This document shows positions 39,558 to 50,122 of a stretch of DNA of 64,000 bases, one piece after another; position 1 is the stretch's first letter, and each line of letters starts with the position of its first letter. The stretch spans positions 1,240,001-1,304,000 of the forward strand of contig NZ_LGIT01000009.1 in NCBI RefSeq assembly GCF_001187865.1. Direction: 5' to 3'. Source of the DNA: Klebsiella sp. RIT-PI-d. Lineage in GTDB: Bacteria; Pseudomonadota; Gammaproteobacteria; Enterobacterales; Enterobacteriaceae. The translations under genes and the position numbers were made by a program. A model generated the notes under the pieces. The model searched no databases, was not told the origin of the DNA, and saw only the letters and a list, made by a program, of their open reading frames with translations.

Positions 39558-41676
39558 ATTATTTTCAGCCTTTCGTAAGGACAAGATCTGGGATTTCAAC
39601 GGCGGCATTCATCCGCCAGAAATGAAGAGTCAGTCCAGCGGTACGCCGTTGCAACAGGTTCCTCTTGCCCAGCGCTTTGTGATCCCGTTGAAGCAGCATA
39701 TTGGTGCTGAGGGCGAACTGTGCGTTAAGGCGGGTGATTACGTTTTGCGCGGCCAGCCGCTAACGCGCGGTTGGGGAAGAATGCTTCCCGTTCATGCGCC
39801 CACGTCCGGCATAGTGGTGGCGATTGCACCCCACTCTACCGCTCATCCTTCAGCACTGGCTGAATTAAGCGTAATTATTGATGCCGATGGTGAAGATCGC
39901 TGGATCGACCGTGACGGCTGGCACGATTATCACACTAAAAGTCACGAGGCGCTTATTGAGCGCATTCATCAGTTTGGCGTTGCAGGCCTGGGGGGCGCAG
40001 GTTTCCCTACCGGCAGCAAGCTGCGCGGCGGTGGCGATCGGATTGAAACGCTGATCATCAATGCGGCTGAATGTGAACCCTATATTACCGCAGACGATCG
40101 TCTGATGCAGGATTGCGCGGCGCAAATCGTTGAGGGCGTACGTATCCTTGCGCATATTTTGCAGCCGCGCCAGGTGCTTATCGGCATTGAAGATAACAAA
40201 CCGCAGGCAATCTCAATGCTCCGCGCCGTTCTGGCCGATGTGCATGATATTTCTTTGCGGGTGGTCCCGACGAAGTACCCGTCTGGCGGTGCAAAACAGT
40301 TAACCCAAATTCTGACCGGGAAACAGGTTCCTCAGGGAGGCCGATCGTCAGATATCGGCGTATTGATGCAGAACGTCGGTACGGCGTATGCGATTAAACG
40401 CGCGGTAATCGACGGTGAGCCGCTGACGGAGCGCGTCGTGACCCTGACCGGTGAATCAATTTCACGTCCCGGCAACGTATGGGCGCGGCTGGGTACGCCG
40501 GTGCGCCATTTGCTTGAGTTTGCCGGGTTCTGTCCATCTGCTGAACAGATGGTGATTATGGGTGGCCCGCTGATGGGCTTTACGCTTCCGTGGCTGGATG
40601 TGCCGGTCGTTAAAATTACGAACTGTCTGTTGGCCCCGTCGGTGAGCGAGACGGGAACGCCTCAGGAAGAGCAAGGCTGTATCCGCTGTAGCGCGTGTGC
40701 CGATGCCTGCCCGGCCGATCTTTTGCCGCAGCAGCTGTACTGGTTCAGCAAGGGACAACAACATGACAAGGCCACGGCACACAATCTACAAGATTGTATT
40801 GAATGCGGTGCCTGCGCCTGGGTGTGCCCGAGTAATATCCCGCTGGTGCAGTATTTCCGTCAGGAAAAAGCAGAAATTTATGCCATCAGCCTTGAAGACC
40901 AACGAGCCGCTGAAGCAAAATCACGCTTCGAAGCGCGTCAGGTAAGGCTTGAGAAAGAAAAAACCGCGCGACTGGAGCGTCATAAACGTTCCGCAGCGCA
41001 GCCGGCCGCCCAGGATCAGGATGCTATTCAGGCTGCTGTTGCTCGCGTGCGGGAAAAACAGCAGACGGCAGGAGAGCCTGTCATTATTCAGGCCGGGGCA
41101 ATACCGGATAACAGCGAAGCTATCTTAGCCCGTGAGGCGCGAAAAGCGCAGGCCAGAGCGCGGCTGGCTGAAAAGGCACAACCACTGCAATCGGGTGAAG
41201 AAATCGTCGATCCGCGTAAAGCCGCCGTTGAAGCGGCTATCACACGGGCGAAAGCGCGCAAGCAGCAGCAATCGCCGCAGAGCGAACCCGCACCAGATCC
41301 GATCGATCCGCGTAAAGCCGCCGTCGAAGCGGCTATCGCGCGGGCGAAAGCGCGCAAGCAGCAGCAATCGCCGCAGAGCGAACCCGCACCAGAACCGGTC
41401 GATCCGCGTAAAGCCGCCGTCGAAGCGGCTATCGCACGGGCGAAAGCGCGCAAGCAGCAGCAATCGCCGCAGAGCAAACCCGCCTCAGAGCCGGTCGATC
41501 CGCGTAAAGCCGCCGTTGACGCGGCTATCGCGCGGGCGAAAGCGCGCAAGCAGCAGCAATCGCCGCAGAGCGAACCTGCACCAGAGCCGGTCGATCCGCG
41601 TAAAGCCGCCGTTGAAGCGGCTATCGCCCGCGTTCAGGCAAAAAAATTAGCACAGCAGGCAGTTAACGAGGATTAA
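39550..41676 (+). CDS. rsxC: RsxC, flavin/Fe-S subunit of Rsx complex
   Basis: Peripheral subunit of 708 residues homologous to RnfC, with an FMN/NADH-binding domain ([15 protein letters not shown] about 141-155, and [14 protein letters not shown]). Two [4Fe-4S] motifs, [12 protein letters not shown] (about 377) and [12 protein letters not shown] (about 416), follow. The C-terminal third is Ala/Lys/Gln-rich coiled-coil-like sequence ending in five 32-residue repeats that begin [21 protein letters not shown]. coli RsxC is about 740 residues with a similar variable tail. It is the third gene of the operon. Confidence 0.95.
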   Translation: MFKLFSAFRKDKIWDFNGGIHPPEMKSQSSGTPLQQVPLAQRFVIPLKQHIGAEGELCVKAGDYVLRGQPLTRGWGRMLPVHAPTSGIVVAIAPHSTAHPSALAELSVIIDADGEDRWIDRDGWHDYHTKSHEALIERIHQFGVAGLGGAGFPTGSKLRGGGDRIETLIINAAECEPYITADDRLMQDCAAQIVEGVRILAHILQPRQVLIGIEDNKPQAISMLRAVLADVHDISLRVVPTKYPSGGAKQLTQILTGKQVPQGGRSSDIGVLMQNVGTAYAIKRAVIDGEPLTERVVTLTGESISRPGNVWARLGTPVRHLLEFAGFCPSAEQMVIMGGPLMGFTLPWLDVPVVKITNCLLAPSVSETGTPQEEQGCIRCSACADACPADLLPQQLYWFSKGQQHDKATAHNLQDCIECGACAWVCPSNIPLVQYFRQEKAEIYAISLEDQRAAEAKSRFEARQVRLEKEKTARLERHKRSAAQPAAQDQDAIQAAVARVREKQQTAGEPVIIQAGAIPDNSEAILAREARKAQARARLAEKAQPLQSGEEIVDPRKAAVEAAITRAKARKQQQSPQSEPAPDPIDPRKAAVEAAIARAKARKQQQSPQSEPAPEPVDPRKAAVEAAIARAKARKQQQSPQSKPASEPVDPRKAAVDAAIARAKARKQQQSPQSEPAPEPVDPRKAAVEAAIARVQAKKLAQQAVNED
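41209..41673 (+). repeat. 96-bp tandem repeats in the 3' end of rsxC
   Basis: Units start at 41209, 41305, 41401, 41497 and 41593; the last is partial. Each begins GATCCGCGTAAAGCCGCCGT and encodes a 32-residue Ala/Lys/Gln/Pro unit. Copies are nearly identical in DNA, including silent positions, which indicates recent duplication or homogenisation. The repeats keep long open frames on other strands, which are not genes. Confidence 0.97.
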
Positions 41677-42729
41677 ATGGTTTTCAGAATCGCAAGCTCT
41701 CCATACACCCATAATCAACGCCAGACATCACGAATTATGATGCTGGTTCTGCTGGCAACCCTCCCGGGCATTGCCATGCAGACCTGGTTTTTTGGCTGGG
41801 GAACACTTATACAACTGATCCTCGCCAGTGTCAGTGCCTGTGGCGCTGAGGCTATTGTGCTTAAACTTCGCAAGCAGCATATTGGTGCTATTTTGTCCGA
41901 TAACTCAGCCTGGCTCACCGGGGTATTATTGGCAATCAGTATCCCGCCGCTGGCGCCGTGGTGGATGATAGTTCTTGGTAGCGTTTTTGCGGTGATCATC
42001 GCTAAACAGCTTTATGGTGGCCTGGGGCATAACCCGTTTAATCCGGCCATGATTGGTTATGTTGTGTTGCTGATTTCTTTTCCGGTACAAATGACCTCGT
42101 GGCTTCCCCCCCATGATATTGCTGCGCGTGCACCTGGGATGATGGATGTCCTTAAGGTCATTTTTAGCGGACAAACCTCAGCCGGTTACAATATGAACGC
42201 CCTGCGCCTCGGCATTGATGGCATTAGCCAGGCAACACCGCTGGATACCTTCAAAACCTCACTGCATGCCGGACAGGACGTTGCGCAGATTATGCAGTCT
42301 GCCATTTATCAAAATGCGCTGGCGGGCATTGGCTGGCAGGAAGTGAATATCGCGTTTCTGGCGGGTGGATTATTTTTACTGTGGCAAAAAGCGATTCGCT
42401 GGCATATTCCGGTCAGCTTTCTTGCAAGCCTCGCCGTCTGTGCGACGCTGGGCTGGTTATTGGCTCCTGAAGAACTCCCCGCCCCTTCGATTCATCTGTT
42501 TTCAGGGGCGACGATGCTCGGGGCTTTTTTCATCCTGACCGATCCGGTTACGGCCTCCACGACCAATCGCGGCAGACTTATTTTTGGCGCTCTGGCAGGC
42601 CTGCTGGTGTGGTTAATTCGCAGTTTCGGCGGTTATCCTGACGGTGTGGCTTTCGCCGTGCTGTTGGCTAATATTACGGTCCCATTGATTGATTATTACA
42701 CGCGCCCGCGCGTTTACGGTCATCGCTAA
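41677..42729 (+). CDS. rsxD: RsxD, membrane flavoprotein subunit
   Basis: A 350-residue polytopic subunit homologous to RnfD and NqrB with about ten helices. In the family a Thr in an SGAT-type motif carries covalent FMN; here QTSAGYN (about residue 168) lies at the usual E. coli site and [10 protein letters not shown] is near residue 268. The cofactor-bearing residue should be confirmed by alignment. It starts one base after the rsxC stop, consistent with translational coupling. Confidence 0.95.
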   Translation: MVFRIASSPYTHNQRQTSRIMMLVLLATLPGIAMQTWFFGWGTLIQLILASVSACGAEAIVLKLRKQHIGAILSDNSAWLTGVLLAISIPPLAPWWMIVLGSVFAVIIAKQLYGGLGHNPFNPAMIGYVVLLISFPVQMTSWLPPHDIAARAPGMMDVLKVIFSGQTSAGYNMNALRLGIDGISQATPLDTFKTSLHAGQDVAQIMQSAIYQNALAGIGWQEVNIAFLAGGLFLLWQKAIRWHIPVSFLASLAVCATLGWLLAPEELPAPSIHLFSGATMLGAFFILTDPVTASTTNRGRLIFGALAGLLVWLIRSFGGYPDGVAFAVLLANITVPLIDYYTRPRVYGHR

Positions 42730-42738
42730 GGAAAGAAC

Positions 42739-43359
42739 ATGCTGAAGACTATGCGTAAACATGGCGTCACGCTGGCGCTTTTCGCCATTGGCTCAACGGG
42801 ATTAACGGCAGCAATCGATCAATTAACAAAGAATACAATTGCACAACAGGCTGCCGGGCAACAAAAAGCGCTTTTCGATCAGGTCGTCCCTGCCGGTATG
42901 TATAACAACGATCTGCAAAAAAGCTGTTATCTGGTGGAGGCTGCGGCACTAGGCAAAGGGCAACATCGCGTTTATATTGCGACCCAAAATGATGCCCCGG
43001 TTGCTGCCGTGCTGGAATCCACTGCGCCAGATGGCTATTCCGGCGCCATCCGGCTTCTGGTTGGCGCTGATTTTCACGGCACCGTGCTTGGCTCGCGGGT
43101 GATTGAACATCACGAAACGCCCGGGCTTGGCGACAAAATCGAGCTACGCCTTTCTGACTGGATCACTCATTTCGCCGGTAAAAAAATTGACAGTGAAAAT
43201 GACAGCCACTGGGCGGTGAAGAAAGATGGTGGCGATTTTGATCAGTTCACCGGGGCAACCATCACCCCTCGCGCGGTGGTCAATGCGGTAAAGCGAACGG
43301 GGTGGTATGCTCAAACGCTGCCTGCGCAACTGTCTCAACTACCAGCATGTGGAGAATAA
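42739..43359 (+). CDS. rsxG: RsxG, FMN-carrying periplasmic subunit
   Basis: A 206-residue protein with an N-terminal anchor (about 8-28) and a periplasmic FMN-binding domain homologous to RnfG and NqrC. The covalent-FMN motif is [11 protein letters not shown] near residues 172-182, with Thr in GATIT as the phospho-ester site. [17 protein letters not shown] is strongly conserved with E. coli. AAGGAAAGAAC precedes the start. Confidence 0.95.
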   Translation: MLKTMRKHGVTLALFAIGSTGLTAAIDQLTKNTIAQQAAGQQKALFDQVVPAGMYNNDLQKSCYLVEAAALGKGQHRVYIATQNDAPVAAVLESTAPDGYSGAIRLLVGADFHGTVLGSRVIEHHETPGLGDKIELRLSDWITHFAGKKIDSENDSHWAVKKDGGDFDQFTGATITPRAVVNAVKRTGWYAQTLPAQLSQLPACGE

Positions 43360-43362
43360 ACG

Positions 43363-44061
43363 ATGAGCGAAGCTAAAGACGTTATCGTCCAGGGGCTATG
43401 GAAAAATAACTCAGCCCTGGTGCAGTTATTGGGGCTTTGTCCCCTGCTTGCCGTTACCTCAACAGCAACTAACGCTCTTGGATTAGGGCTTGCTACCACG
43501 CTGGTTCTGACCCTGACTAACTCGGCGATATCAGCCCTGCGCCGATGGGTTCCGGCTGAAATCCGTATTCCGATTTATGTCATGATCATTGCCTCGGTAG
43601 TGAGCGTAGTGCAAATGCTGATCAACGCTTATGCCTACGGGCTATACCAGTCGCTGGGGATTTTTATTCCGTTGATTGTGACTAACTGCATTGTGATTGG
43701 TCGGGCGGAGGCATTCGCCGCCAAAAAAAGCGTGGCGCTTTCTGCCCTCGACGGCTTTTCCATCGGCATGGGCGCCACCAGCGCGATGTTTGTTCTGGGA
43801 TCCCTGCGTGAAATATTAGGTAACGGTACGTTATTTGATGGCGCGGATGCTTTGCTCGGTCCGTGGGCGAAAGCGTTACGCATTGAAATCTTTCACACCG
43901 ATACGCCATTTCTGCTGGCCATGCTGCCGCCGGGCGCATTTATTGGGTTAGGTATGATGCTGGCGGTAAAATATCTTATTGATGAACGCTCGAAAAAACG
44001 CCGCGCGCAGACGATTGCCGACGCCGTCATTTCTGCGCCAGTGGCATCAGAGAAGGCCTGA
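43363..44061 (+). CDS. rsxE: RsxE, membrane subunit
   Basis: A 232-residue polytopic subunit homologous to RnfE and NqrD and paralogous to RsxA (note [17 protein letters not shown] and [13 protein letters not shown]). It completes the Rsx complex. Its TGA overlaps the ATG of nth as TGATG, so nth is the last gene of the rsx operon, as in E. coli. Confidence 0.96.
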   Translation: MSEAKDVIVQGLWKNNSALVQLLGLCPLLAVTSTATNALGLGLATTLVLTLTNSAISALRRWVPAEIRIPIYVMIIASVVSVVQMLINAYAYGLYQSLGIFIPLIVTNCIVIGRAEAFAAKKSVALSALDGFSIGMGATSAMFVLGSLREILGNGTLFDGADALLGPWAKALRIEIFHTDTPFLLAMLPPGAFIGLGMMLAVKYLIDERSKKRRAQTIADAVISAPVASEKA

Positions 44062-44696
44062 TGAATAACGTAAAACGCCGCACAATCCTTACCCGGTTGC
44101 GCGATAATAATCCGCATCCGACAACAGAGCTGAATTTTACTTCACCTTTTGAGCTGCTGATTGCCGTATTGCTGTCGGCGCAGGCTACGGACGTGAGCGT
44201 TAATAAAGCGACAGCCAAACTGTATCCCGTGGCTAATACGCCTCATGCCATGCTTGAACTGGGCACTGAGGGCGTTAAGTCATATATCAAAACCATCGGC
44301 CTTTATAATGGCAAAGCTGAAAATATCATCAAAACCTGCCGGATGTTGATTGATCTGCACAATGGCGACGTGCCTGAAGACCGGGCTGCGCTTGAAGCGT
44401 TGCCGGGTGTAGGACGTAAAACGGCCAACGTGGTGCTCAATACCGCATTTGGCTGGCCAACCATCGCGGTTGATACCCACATCTTTCGCGTTTGCAATCG
44501 GACACAATTTGCCGCAGGCAAAAATGTCGAAATAGTGGAAGACAAACTTCTCAAAGTCGTACCAGCCGAGTTTAAAGTGGATTGCCATCACTGGTTAATT
44601 CTGCACGGCCGTTATACCTGCATCGCCCGCAAACCACGCTGTGGCTCCTGCATTATTGAAGATTTGTGCGAATACCCTGAAAAAGTATACGGTTAA
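44061..44696 (+). CDS. nth: Nth, endonuclease III
   Basis: Bifunctional DNA glycosylase/AP lyase removing oxidised pyrimidines; 211 residues as in E. coli. The helix-hairpin-helix LPGVGRKTANVVLN carries catalytic Lys120, Asp138 lies in VDTHIFRV, and the C-terminal [4Fe-4S] loop C-x6-C-x2-C-x5-C is CIARKPRCGSCIIEDLC. The start codon overlaps the rsxE stop, so expression is coupled to the Rsx electron-transfer genes. Confidence 0.98.
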   Translation: MNNVKRRTILTRLRDNNPHPTTELNFTSPFELLIAVLLSAQATDVSVNKATAKLYPVANTPHAMLELGTEGVKSYIKTIGLYNGKAENIIKTCRMLIDLHNGDVPEDRAALEALPGVGRKTANVVLNTAFGWPTIAVDTHIFRVCNRTQFAAGKNVEIVEDKLLKVVPAEFKVDCHHWLILHGRYTCIARKPRCGSCIIEDLCEYPEKVYG

Positions 44697-44724
44697 TTTT
44701 CATCATTAACGGTTACGTATGTTT

Positions 44725-44750
44725 AGCCGCTGCCCTGATGCAGCGGTTTG
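44725..44750 (+). terminator. Possible terminator of the rsx-nth operon
   Basis: Stem CCGCTGC / GCAGCGG with a six-base loop followed by TTTG, 30 bases after nth. The T run is short. Confidence 0.5.
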
Positions 44751-45292
44751 AAGGCTAAAAAACTATCATTATCATCATGCTTCATATTTTTATTCTGTGT
44801 TAGAACCTCTTACCTGCGTAATGATTCTTTTGTGATGAAAATTTTCTAAGCCTTTTGGCGCTGTTTCAATCCTTAACGCAATGTTAATTATTTGTTTTCA
44901 TTTTTCGGTTTCACATTTGAATTACCTTTATGAAATACTCGAGAAACAAAACAATAAACCAGATTTTTTTCAGATTATGGCCTATATCACTACAAAACAA
45001 GCTTAACAGCAAAATATATGGCCAGTCGGGGTAAAAAACGCGCTGTCAGTAGTTTAAAAAACCACTATAAATGAAACGATAAAATTAAACACTGGATAAC
45101 ATTTGCATAGCAGGTTTATTATGCGGTAAAATTTATATGTAACAGCTTATTACAAAAGTATTGCCTGAGTGGGCAGGATAGTGAACATTATCTGCCGTTT
45201 CCCCTCCAGAATAATTATAAAGTAGTGGATGTTTATTGAGCATCCCACCGAAAACACCCCCGTTGATATGGGATGTAAAAAAAGAGGTATAT
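44751..45292 (+). promoter_or_regulatory. Long AT-rich leader/promoter region of dtpA
   Basis: About 540 bases with no supported gene between nth and dtpA, strongly AT-rich from 44870 to 45130. In E. coli, dtpA (tppB) is OmpR-dependent; the stretch at 44908-44950 (TTTCACATTTGAATTACC and following GAAATAC) resembles degenerate OmpR sites, but I cannot assign it firmly. The DNA could also bind H-NS. No convincing small ORF on either strand. Confidence 0.4.
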
Positions 45293-46798
45293 GTGTCAAC
45301 TGCAAACAATAAACCAACAGAAAGCGTAAGTATTAACGCTTTCAAACAGCCAAAAGCGTTCTATCTTATCTTTTCGATAGAATTATGGGAGCGTTTTGGC
45401 TTCTATGGCCTGCAAGGGATTATGGCGGTTTACCTGGTAAAACAGCTGGGTATGACCGAAACGGATTCAATCACGCTGTTTTCGTCTTTTAGTGCCCTGG
45501 TCTATGGTCTGGTTGCCATTGGCGGCTGGCTGGGTGATAAAGTTCTCGGTACTAAACGCGTCATTATGCTAGGTGCCGTTGTACTGGCTATCGGCTACGC
45601 GCTGGTCGCATGGTCCGGGCACGATGTCGCTGTAGTGTATATGGGCATGGCAACCATTGCTGTCGGTAATGGTTTGTTCAAAGCTAACCCGTCCGCTCTG
45701 CTTTCTACCTGCTACGCCAAAGACGATCCGCGCCTCGATGGCGCCTTTACCATGTATTACATGGCGGTCAATATTGGCTCCTTCTTCTCTATGCTGGCAA
45801 CCCCATGGCTGGCGGCACGATTTGGCTGGAGCGTAGCATTTGCATTGAGCGTAGTCGGTATGATTATTACCGTGATCAACTTTGCGTTTTGCCAGCGCTG
45901 GGTTAAACAGTACGGTTCAAAACCAGACTTCGCGCCGTTGCAGGTAGGAAAACTGCTGATGACCATCGTGGGCGTTATCGTCCTGGTGGCAATTGCAACC
46001 TGGCTGCTGCACAACCAGCAGATTGCACGTATGGTGCTGGGCGTTATTGCACTGGGTATCGTTTGCATCTTTGCGAAAGAAACATTCGCCATGCAGGGCG
46101 CAGCGCGTCGCAAAATGATTGTAGCGTTCATCCTGATGCTGCAGGCCATCATTTTCTTCGTGCTTTATAGCCAGATGCCTACGTCTTTGAACTTCTTTGC
46201 CATCCATAACGTTGAACATGCGCTTTTCGGTTTCAATGTACAGCCGGAACAGTATCAGGCACTCAACCCCTTCTGGATCATCGTGGGTAGCCCTATTCTT
46301 GCTGCTATCTATACCAAAATGGGCGATACATTGCCGATGCCGGCGAAATTTGCGATCGGGATGGTGCTGTGTTCAGGCGCGTTCCTGGTACTGCCGATAG
46401 GGGCAAAACTGGCTACAGATGCCGGGATCGTTTCTGTGGGCTGGCTGGTGCTGAGCTACGCTCTGCAAAGTATCGGTGAGCTGATGATTTCAGGTCTGGG
46501 CCTGGCAATGGTTGCGCAGCTGGTGCCGCAGCGTCTGATGGGCTTCATTATGGGCAGCTGGTTCCTGACAACCGCAGGTGCCAACCTGATCGGCGGTTAC
46601 GTGGCAAACATGATGGCGGTTCCTGAAGATGTTACCGATCCGGTATTGTCTTTACAGGTATATGGTCATGTATTCCTGCAGATTGGCATCGCGACCGCTG
46701 TCATTGCCATCCTGATGCTGTTAACCGCGCCAAAACTGAATCGTATGACGCAAAACGATGATAACGACATGAAAGCCGCGCAGGATCCTGTCGCATAA
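45293..46798 (+). CDS. dtpA: DtpA, proton-dependent di/tripeptide permease
   Basis: POT/PTR-family inner-membrane symporter of 501 residues (E. coli 500) with about 14 helices. The family motif [13 protein letters not shown] lies in TM1 (about 31-43) with the ExxERF residues intact, and [14 protein letters not shown] is the second signature. The start is GTG at 45293 ([13 protein letters not shown]), preceded by AGAGG at suitable spacing. The longer ATG/TTG frame upstream is not conserved. A very strong terminator follows. Confidence 0.95.
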   Translation: MSTANNKPTESVSINAFKQPKAFYLIFSIELWERFGFYGLQGIMAVYLVKQLGMTETDSITLFSSFSALVYGLVAIGGWLGDKVLGTKRVIMLGAVVLAIGYALVAWSGHDVAVVYMGMATIAVGNGLFKANPSALLSTCYAKDDPRLDGAFTMYYMAVNIGSFFSMLATPWLAARFGWSVAFALSVVGMIITVINFAFCQRWVKQYGSKPDFAPLQVGKLLMTIVGVIVLVAIATWLLHNQQIARMVLGVIALGIVCIFAKETFAMQGAARRKMIVAFILMLQAIIFFVLYSQMPTSLNFFAIHNVEHALFGFNVQPEQYQALNPFWIIVGSPILAAIYTKMGDTLPMPAKFAIGMVLCSGAFLVLPIGAKLATDAGIVSVGWLVLSYALQSIGELMISGLGLAMVAQLVPQRLMGFIMGSWFLTTAGANLIGGYVANMMAVPEDVTDPVLSLQVYGHVFLQIGIATAVIAILMLLTAPKLNRMTQNDDNDMKAAQDPVA

Positions 46799-46820
46799 TA
46801 TTATCGGGAAACACTTTTTC

Positions 46821-46852
46821 AGCCGCTAACTTTGTTAGCGGCTTTTTTTTTT
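46821..46852 (+). terminator. Terminator of dtpA
   Basis: Perfect 10-bp stem AGCCGCTAAC / GTTAGCGGCT with a TTT loop and ten T residues. Confidence 0.95.
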
Positions 46853-46909
46853 GCTTATAGCGCACTACCATACGAATACACATAATGCTGCCCTCAAAGG
46901 AGTTTACCT

Positions 46910-47515
46910 ATGAAGCTGTTTTATAAACCGGGTGCCTGTTCACTTGCATCACATATTGTCCTGCGTGAAAGCGGCACTGACTTTACGCTGGAAAAAGTGG
47001 ATCTGGCGAACAAGCATCTGGAGAATGGCGGTGACTTTTTTAGCGTCAATCCAAAAGGACAAGTCCCGGCTTTGCTGCTGGATGATAATACGCTGCTGAC
47101 GGAAGGCACGGCAATTATGCAATATATTGCCGACAGCGTCGCCGATCGCCAGCTTCTGGCTCCACTGGGCAGTATTACCCGTTACAAAGCGCTTGAATGG
47201 CTCAACTATATCGCCACTGAACTGCATAAAGGGTTTACGCCGTTGTTCCGCCCGGATACGCCGGAAGACTACAAACCCACTGTGCGTGCGCTTCTGGAGA
47301 AAAAACTGCATTTTATTGAAGAATCACTGCACGACAGGCAGTGGATTAATGGGCTGCGCTTTACTATTGCCGATGCTTATCTGTATACCGTTTTGCGCTG
47401 GGCGCAGGCGGTGAAACTGGATATGAGTAACCTGAATAATATAGAAGCGTATATGGCACGGGTTGCGGCGCGTCCGGCGGTGATTGCTGCGCTGGCGGCT
47501 GAAGGGCTTAGTTGA
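46910..47515 (+). CDS. gstA: GstA, glutathione S-transferase
   Basis: Beta-class GST of 201 residues, as in E. coli. The N-terminal thioredoxin-like domain begins [20 protein letters not shown] with the beta-class catalytic Cys10, and [13 protein letters not shown] holds the cis-Pro. The helical C-terminal domain includes [16 protein letters not shown]. It conjugates glutathione to electrophiles and resists peroxide. In E. coli pdxY and tyrS follow; here tyrS is immediately next with no pdxY. Confidence 0.96.
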   Translation: MKLFYKPGACSLASHIVLRESGTDFTLEKVDLANKHLENGGDFFSVNPKGQVPALLLDDNTLLTEGTAIMQYIADSVADRQLLAPLGSITRYKALEWLNYIATELHKGFTPLFRPDTPEDYKPTVRALLEKKLHFIEESLHDRQWINGLRFTIADAYLYTVLRWAQAVKLDMSNLNNIEAYMARVAARPAVIAALAAEGLS

Positions 47516-47522
47516 CTTAAGC

Positions 47523-47555
47523 AAAAAAAAAGGAGCATGGTTACCCATGCTCCTT
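47523..47555. terminator. Bidirectional terminator gstA/tyrS
   Basis: Perfect 11-bp stem AAGGAGCATGG / CCATGCTCCTT with a four-base loop. An A run on the left gives a strong minus-strand terminator for tyrS, while the plus side has only a short T run. Confidence 0.88.
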
Positions 47556-47573
47556 TGATCTTACTCTGCGGAT

Positions 47574-48848
47574 TTATTTCCAGCACACCAGGCAGTAATT
47601 TTTCTTACCGCGGCGCAGCAGCGTATAACGGCCAAATAAGCGATCGCTGTCGGCAAACGTGTATTCTGGGTCAATCTGCTTTTCACCGTTAATGGTGACG
47701 GCATTTGAGGCAATGGTTTTGCGTGCCTGACCACGAGAAGGCTGAAGTTCAGAATCAACCAGCGCCTGCATCAAATCAGCTCCTTTGTCCATTTCGATCA
47801 TTGGCACCCCATCCTGCGCCAGCTGCTCGAAGTCAGCTTCGCTTAAGGCGCTAAGAGTACCGTTGAACAAGCTTTCCGTAATGCGTTTTGCCGCAGTCAA
47901 CCCTTCCTCACCGTGCACCAGGCGCGTTACCTGCTCAGCCAGAACATACTGGGCTCGTGGTGCTTTCCCACTGTTCTTATCTTCGTCTTCCAGCGCATTA
48001 ATTTCGGCGATGTCCATGAAGGTGAAGAATTTGAGGAAACGATATACATCGGCGTCTGCGGTATTGATCCAGAACTGGTAAAACTTATACGGGCTGGTTT
48101 TCTTCGGATCGAGCCAGACTGCACCACCTTCGGTTTTACCAAATTTAGTGCCGTCCGCTTTAGTGATCAACGGAACGGTGAGACCAAAGACCTGGTTCTG
48201 GTGCAGACGGCGCGTTAAGTCGATACCGGAGGTGATATTTCCCCACTGATCCGACCCGCCAATTTGCAGGGCAACGCCGTGCAAATTGTTCAGACAGGCA
48301 AAATCATATCCCTGAAGCAGGTTGTAGGAGAACTCGGTAAACGATATCCCCTGATCATCACGATTGAGCCGCTGTTTAACCGCCTCTTTGTTGATCATCT
48401 GATTAACAGAGAAGTGTTTGCCGATATCGCGCAGGAACGTCAGAACGCTCATACCGCCGAACCAGTCATAGTTATTCGCTGCAATTGCCGAATTTTCACC
48501 GCAATCAAAATCGAGGAACGGCGCAACCTGAGTACGAATTTTATCGACCCACTGCTGTACGGTATCTTCGGTATTCAGTTTGCGCTCAGCAGCTTTAAAG
48601 CTTGGGTCGCCAATCAGGCCGGTCGCGCCGCCCACCAGTGCTACAGGTTTGTGCCCGGCTTGCTGGAAGCGCTTCAGGCATAACAAGGGAACAAGATGCC
48701 CCAAATGCAAGCTGTCAGCGGTAGGATCGAAACCGCAATAGAGTGCAATTGGCCCTTGCGCCAGTCGCTCTGCTAACGCTTCCTCGTCCGTAATTTGGGC
48801 AATTAGCCCCCGCTCTTGCAATTGTTTAATCAAGTTACTGCTTGCCAT
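47574..48848 (-). CDS. tyrS: TyrS, tyrosyl-tRNA synthetase
   Basis: Class I aminoacyl-tRNA synthetase charging tRNA-Tyr; 424 residues, the same as E. coli TyrS. The HIGH-type motif is HLGH (about residues 47-50) and the KMSKS-type loop is KFGKT (about 234-238). The catalytic pocket has [14 protein letters not shown]. The C-terminal S4-like RNA-binding domain ends [10 protein letters not shown]. Start [10 protein letters not shown] at 48848 is preferred over ATG 48860. The downstream pdxY of E. coli is missing. Confidence 0.98.
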   Translation of the reverse strand: MASSNLIKQLQERGLIAQITDEEALAERLAQGPIALYCGFDPTADSLHLGHLVPLLCLKRFQQAGHKPVALVGGATGLIGDPSFKAAERKLNTEDTVQQWVDKIRTQVAPFLDFDCGENSAIAANNYDWFGGMSVLTFLRDIGKHFSVNQMINKEAVKQRLNRDDQGISFTEFSYNLLQGYDFACLNNLHGVALQIGGSDQWGNITSGIDLTRRLHQNQVFGLTVPLITKADGTKFGKTEGGAVWLDPKKTSPYKFYQFWINTADADVYRFLKFFTFMDIAEINALEDEDKNSGKAPRAQYVLAEQVTRLVHGEEGLTAAKRITESLFNGTLSALSEADFEQLAQDGVPMIEMDKGADLMQALVDSELQPSRGQARKTIASNAVTINGEKQIDPEYTFADSDRLFGRYTLLRRGKKNYCLVCWK

Positions 48849-48973
48849 CAAGATCTCCATCTAAATACGACTGCACCTTTGCCGGTACACGACTGTTCGC
48901 CTGATGCGAAAGAGACATAGAATAAAGCGCCGGAAACAGGAGTACCAGTACATAAAACAACATTTTGCCATCA

Positions 48974-49630
48974 TTACGGTGCCAGACGATCTATTTTCCA
49001 CTCATTGCCGTCACGCTGGTATAAAAAACGATCGTGTAAGCGATGTTCGCCCCCCTGCCAGAATTCGACTTGTTCAAAGCTCACCCGAAAACCGCCCCAG
49101 AAACTGGGCAAAGGAACGTCACCCTGCTGGAATTTTTGTTTTAGCTCAAGAAATTTACTTTCCAGAACGCCGCGTGCGGAAATACGGCTGGACTGTTGTG
49201 ATACCCAGGCACCTATTTGGCTGTCGCGGGGGCGGCTGTGAAAATATTTGATGACTTCAAGGGTTGAAAGACGCTCAACGTTGCCGATGACCATCACCTG
49301 CCGTTCCAGCATATGCCATGGAAAAAGCAGGCTAATTCGCGGGTTATGCTCAAGATGATGCGCTTTGCGACTGCCCAGGTTGGTATAAAAGACCATGCCT
49401 TTATCGTCAAAATGCTTTAATAAAACGATGCGCTGATAAGGTTGGCCGTGTTCGTCAACGGTTGCCACTACCATCGCGGTAGGATCGGCAAGACGCGCCT
49501 CACAGGCCTGCTTTAGCCATCGCTCAAACAGTTCCAGTGGTGCAGAGGGGAGATCGCCGCGGCGCAGGCCGCCCCGGGTATATTCACGGCGCAAATGCGC
49601 GATTTGCTGGAGTTCATCGTTATCTGACAT
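48974..49630 (-). CDS. pdxH: PdxH, pyridoxine 5'-phosphate oxidase
   Basis: FMN enzyme oxidising PNP and PMP to pyridoxal 5'-phosphate; 218 residues as in E. coli. The FMN/substrate segments [18 protein letters not shown] (about 67-84) and [19 protein letters not shown] are present, and the C-terminal signature [14 protein letters not shown] (about 191-204) is intact. Gene order tyrS-pdxH-mliC-anmK follows E. coli. With pdxY absent, PLP supply would rely on PdxH, the de novo route and any pdxK elsewhere. Confidence 0.97.
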   Translation of the reverse strand: MSDNDELQQIAHLRREYTRGGLRRGDLPSAPLELFERWLKQACEARLADPTAMVVATVDEHGQPYQRIVLLKHFDDKGMVFYTNLGSRKAHHLEHNPRISLLFPWHMLERQVMVIGNVERLSTLEVIKYFHSRPRDSQIGAWVSQQSSRISARGVLESKFLELKQKFQQGDVPLPSFWGGFRVSFEQVEFWQGGEHRLHDRFLYQRDGNEWKIDRLAP

Positions 49631-49693
49631 AGCGTTTGACCTGGACTGTTAACGTAAGAGATAACGCTATTGTGCGCTGCCCAGGCCTAAATC

Positions 49694-50017
49694 TCAACGC
49701 TGTGACGTATGCAACTGACAGTTGTTCAATACAATACGATCCCGATTGTAAACCGTGGCGCTGTCCCCTTTCGACCAGAATACCCAAATCCCGTCTGTAT
49801 AGCGCGCACCAGAAGCTGATAAACCTTGTTTTAGCGTAAGCGGCGTGTCGTCATAATTAAAATGGACTTCCTGACGGGTATTATTGACCTGTACGGTTAA
49901 TGGTTTTTCATCACACTGGTATTGCAGCGTGTCAGTATGCATCCGCTCCACCATTTGACCGTAATAACTACAGCCCGCAAGCATTAACGGAAGCGCTGCG
50001 ATAACTATTTTTTTCAT
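49694..50017 (-). CDS. mliC: MliC, membrane-bound C-type lysozyme inhibitor
   Basis: Outer-membrane lipoprotein of 107 residues (E. coli 109). A signal peptide with lipobox LAGC places the lipidated Cys near residue 18. The MliC domain has [12 protein letters not shown], the inhibitory loop [10 protein letters not shown], and [10 protein letters not shown], where Ser and Lys contact the lysozyme active site. Start [11 protein letters not shown] at 50017. Protects peptidoglycan from host lysozyme. Confidence 0.95.
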   Translation of the reverse strand: MKKIVIAALPLMLAGCSYYGQMVERMHTDTLQYQCDEKPLTVQVNNTRQEVHFNYDDTPLTLKQGLSASGARYTDGIWVFWSKGDSATVYNRDRIVLNNCQLHTSQR

Positions 50018-50122
50018 TAAGCGAGTCCTTAAGACATTCCGAACGTGGGAGAACACACACTCCTCCCTGGAGGGAACAGTTTACCCGCAGGATGCGTAGC
50101 GGGTATTCGGTTAACTCTTATT

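Noticed and set aside
41088-41549. Long open frames on the minus strand and in another plus frame within rsxC, encoding repetitive Arg/Ser or Cys-rich proteins
   Set aside because: They are by-products of the 96-bp repeats keeping all frames open. The rsxC frame carries conserved Fe-S motifs and fits the operon.
41209-41673. Regular repeats that could suggest a CRISPR array
   Set aside because: Units are 96 bp, contiguous without unique spacers, and translate in frame as part of RsxC.
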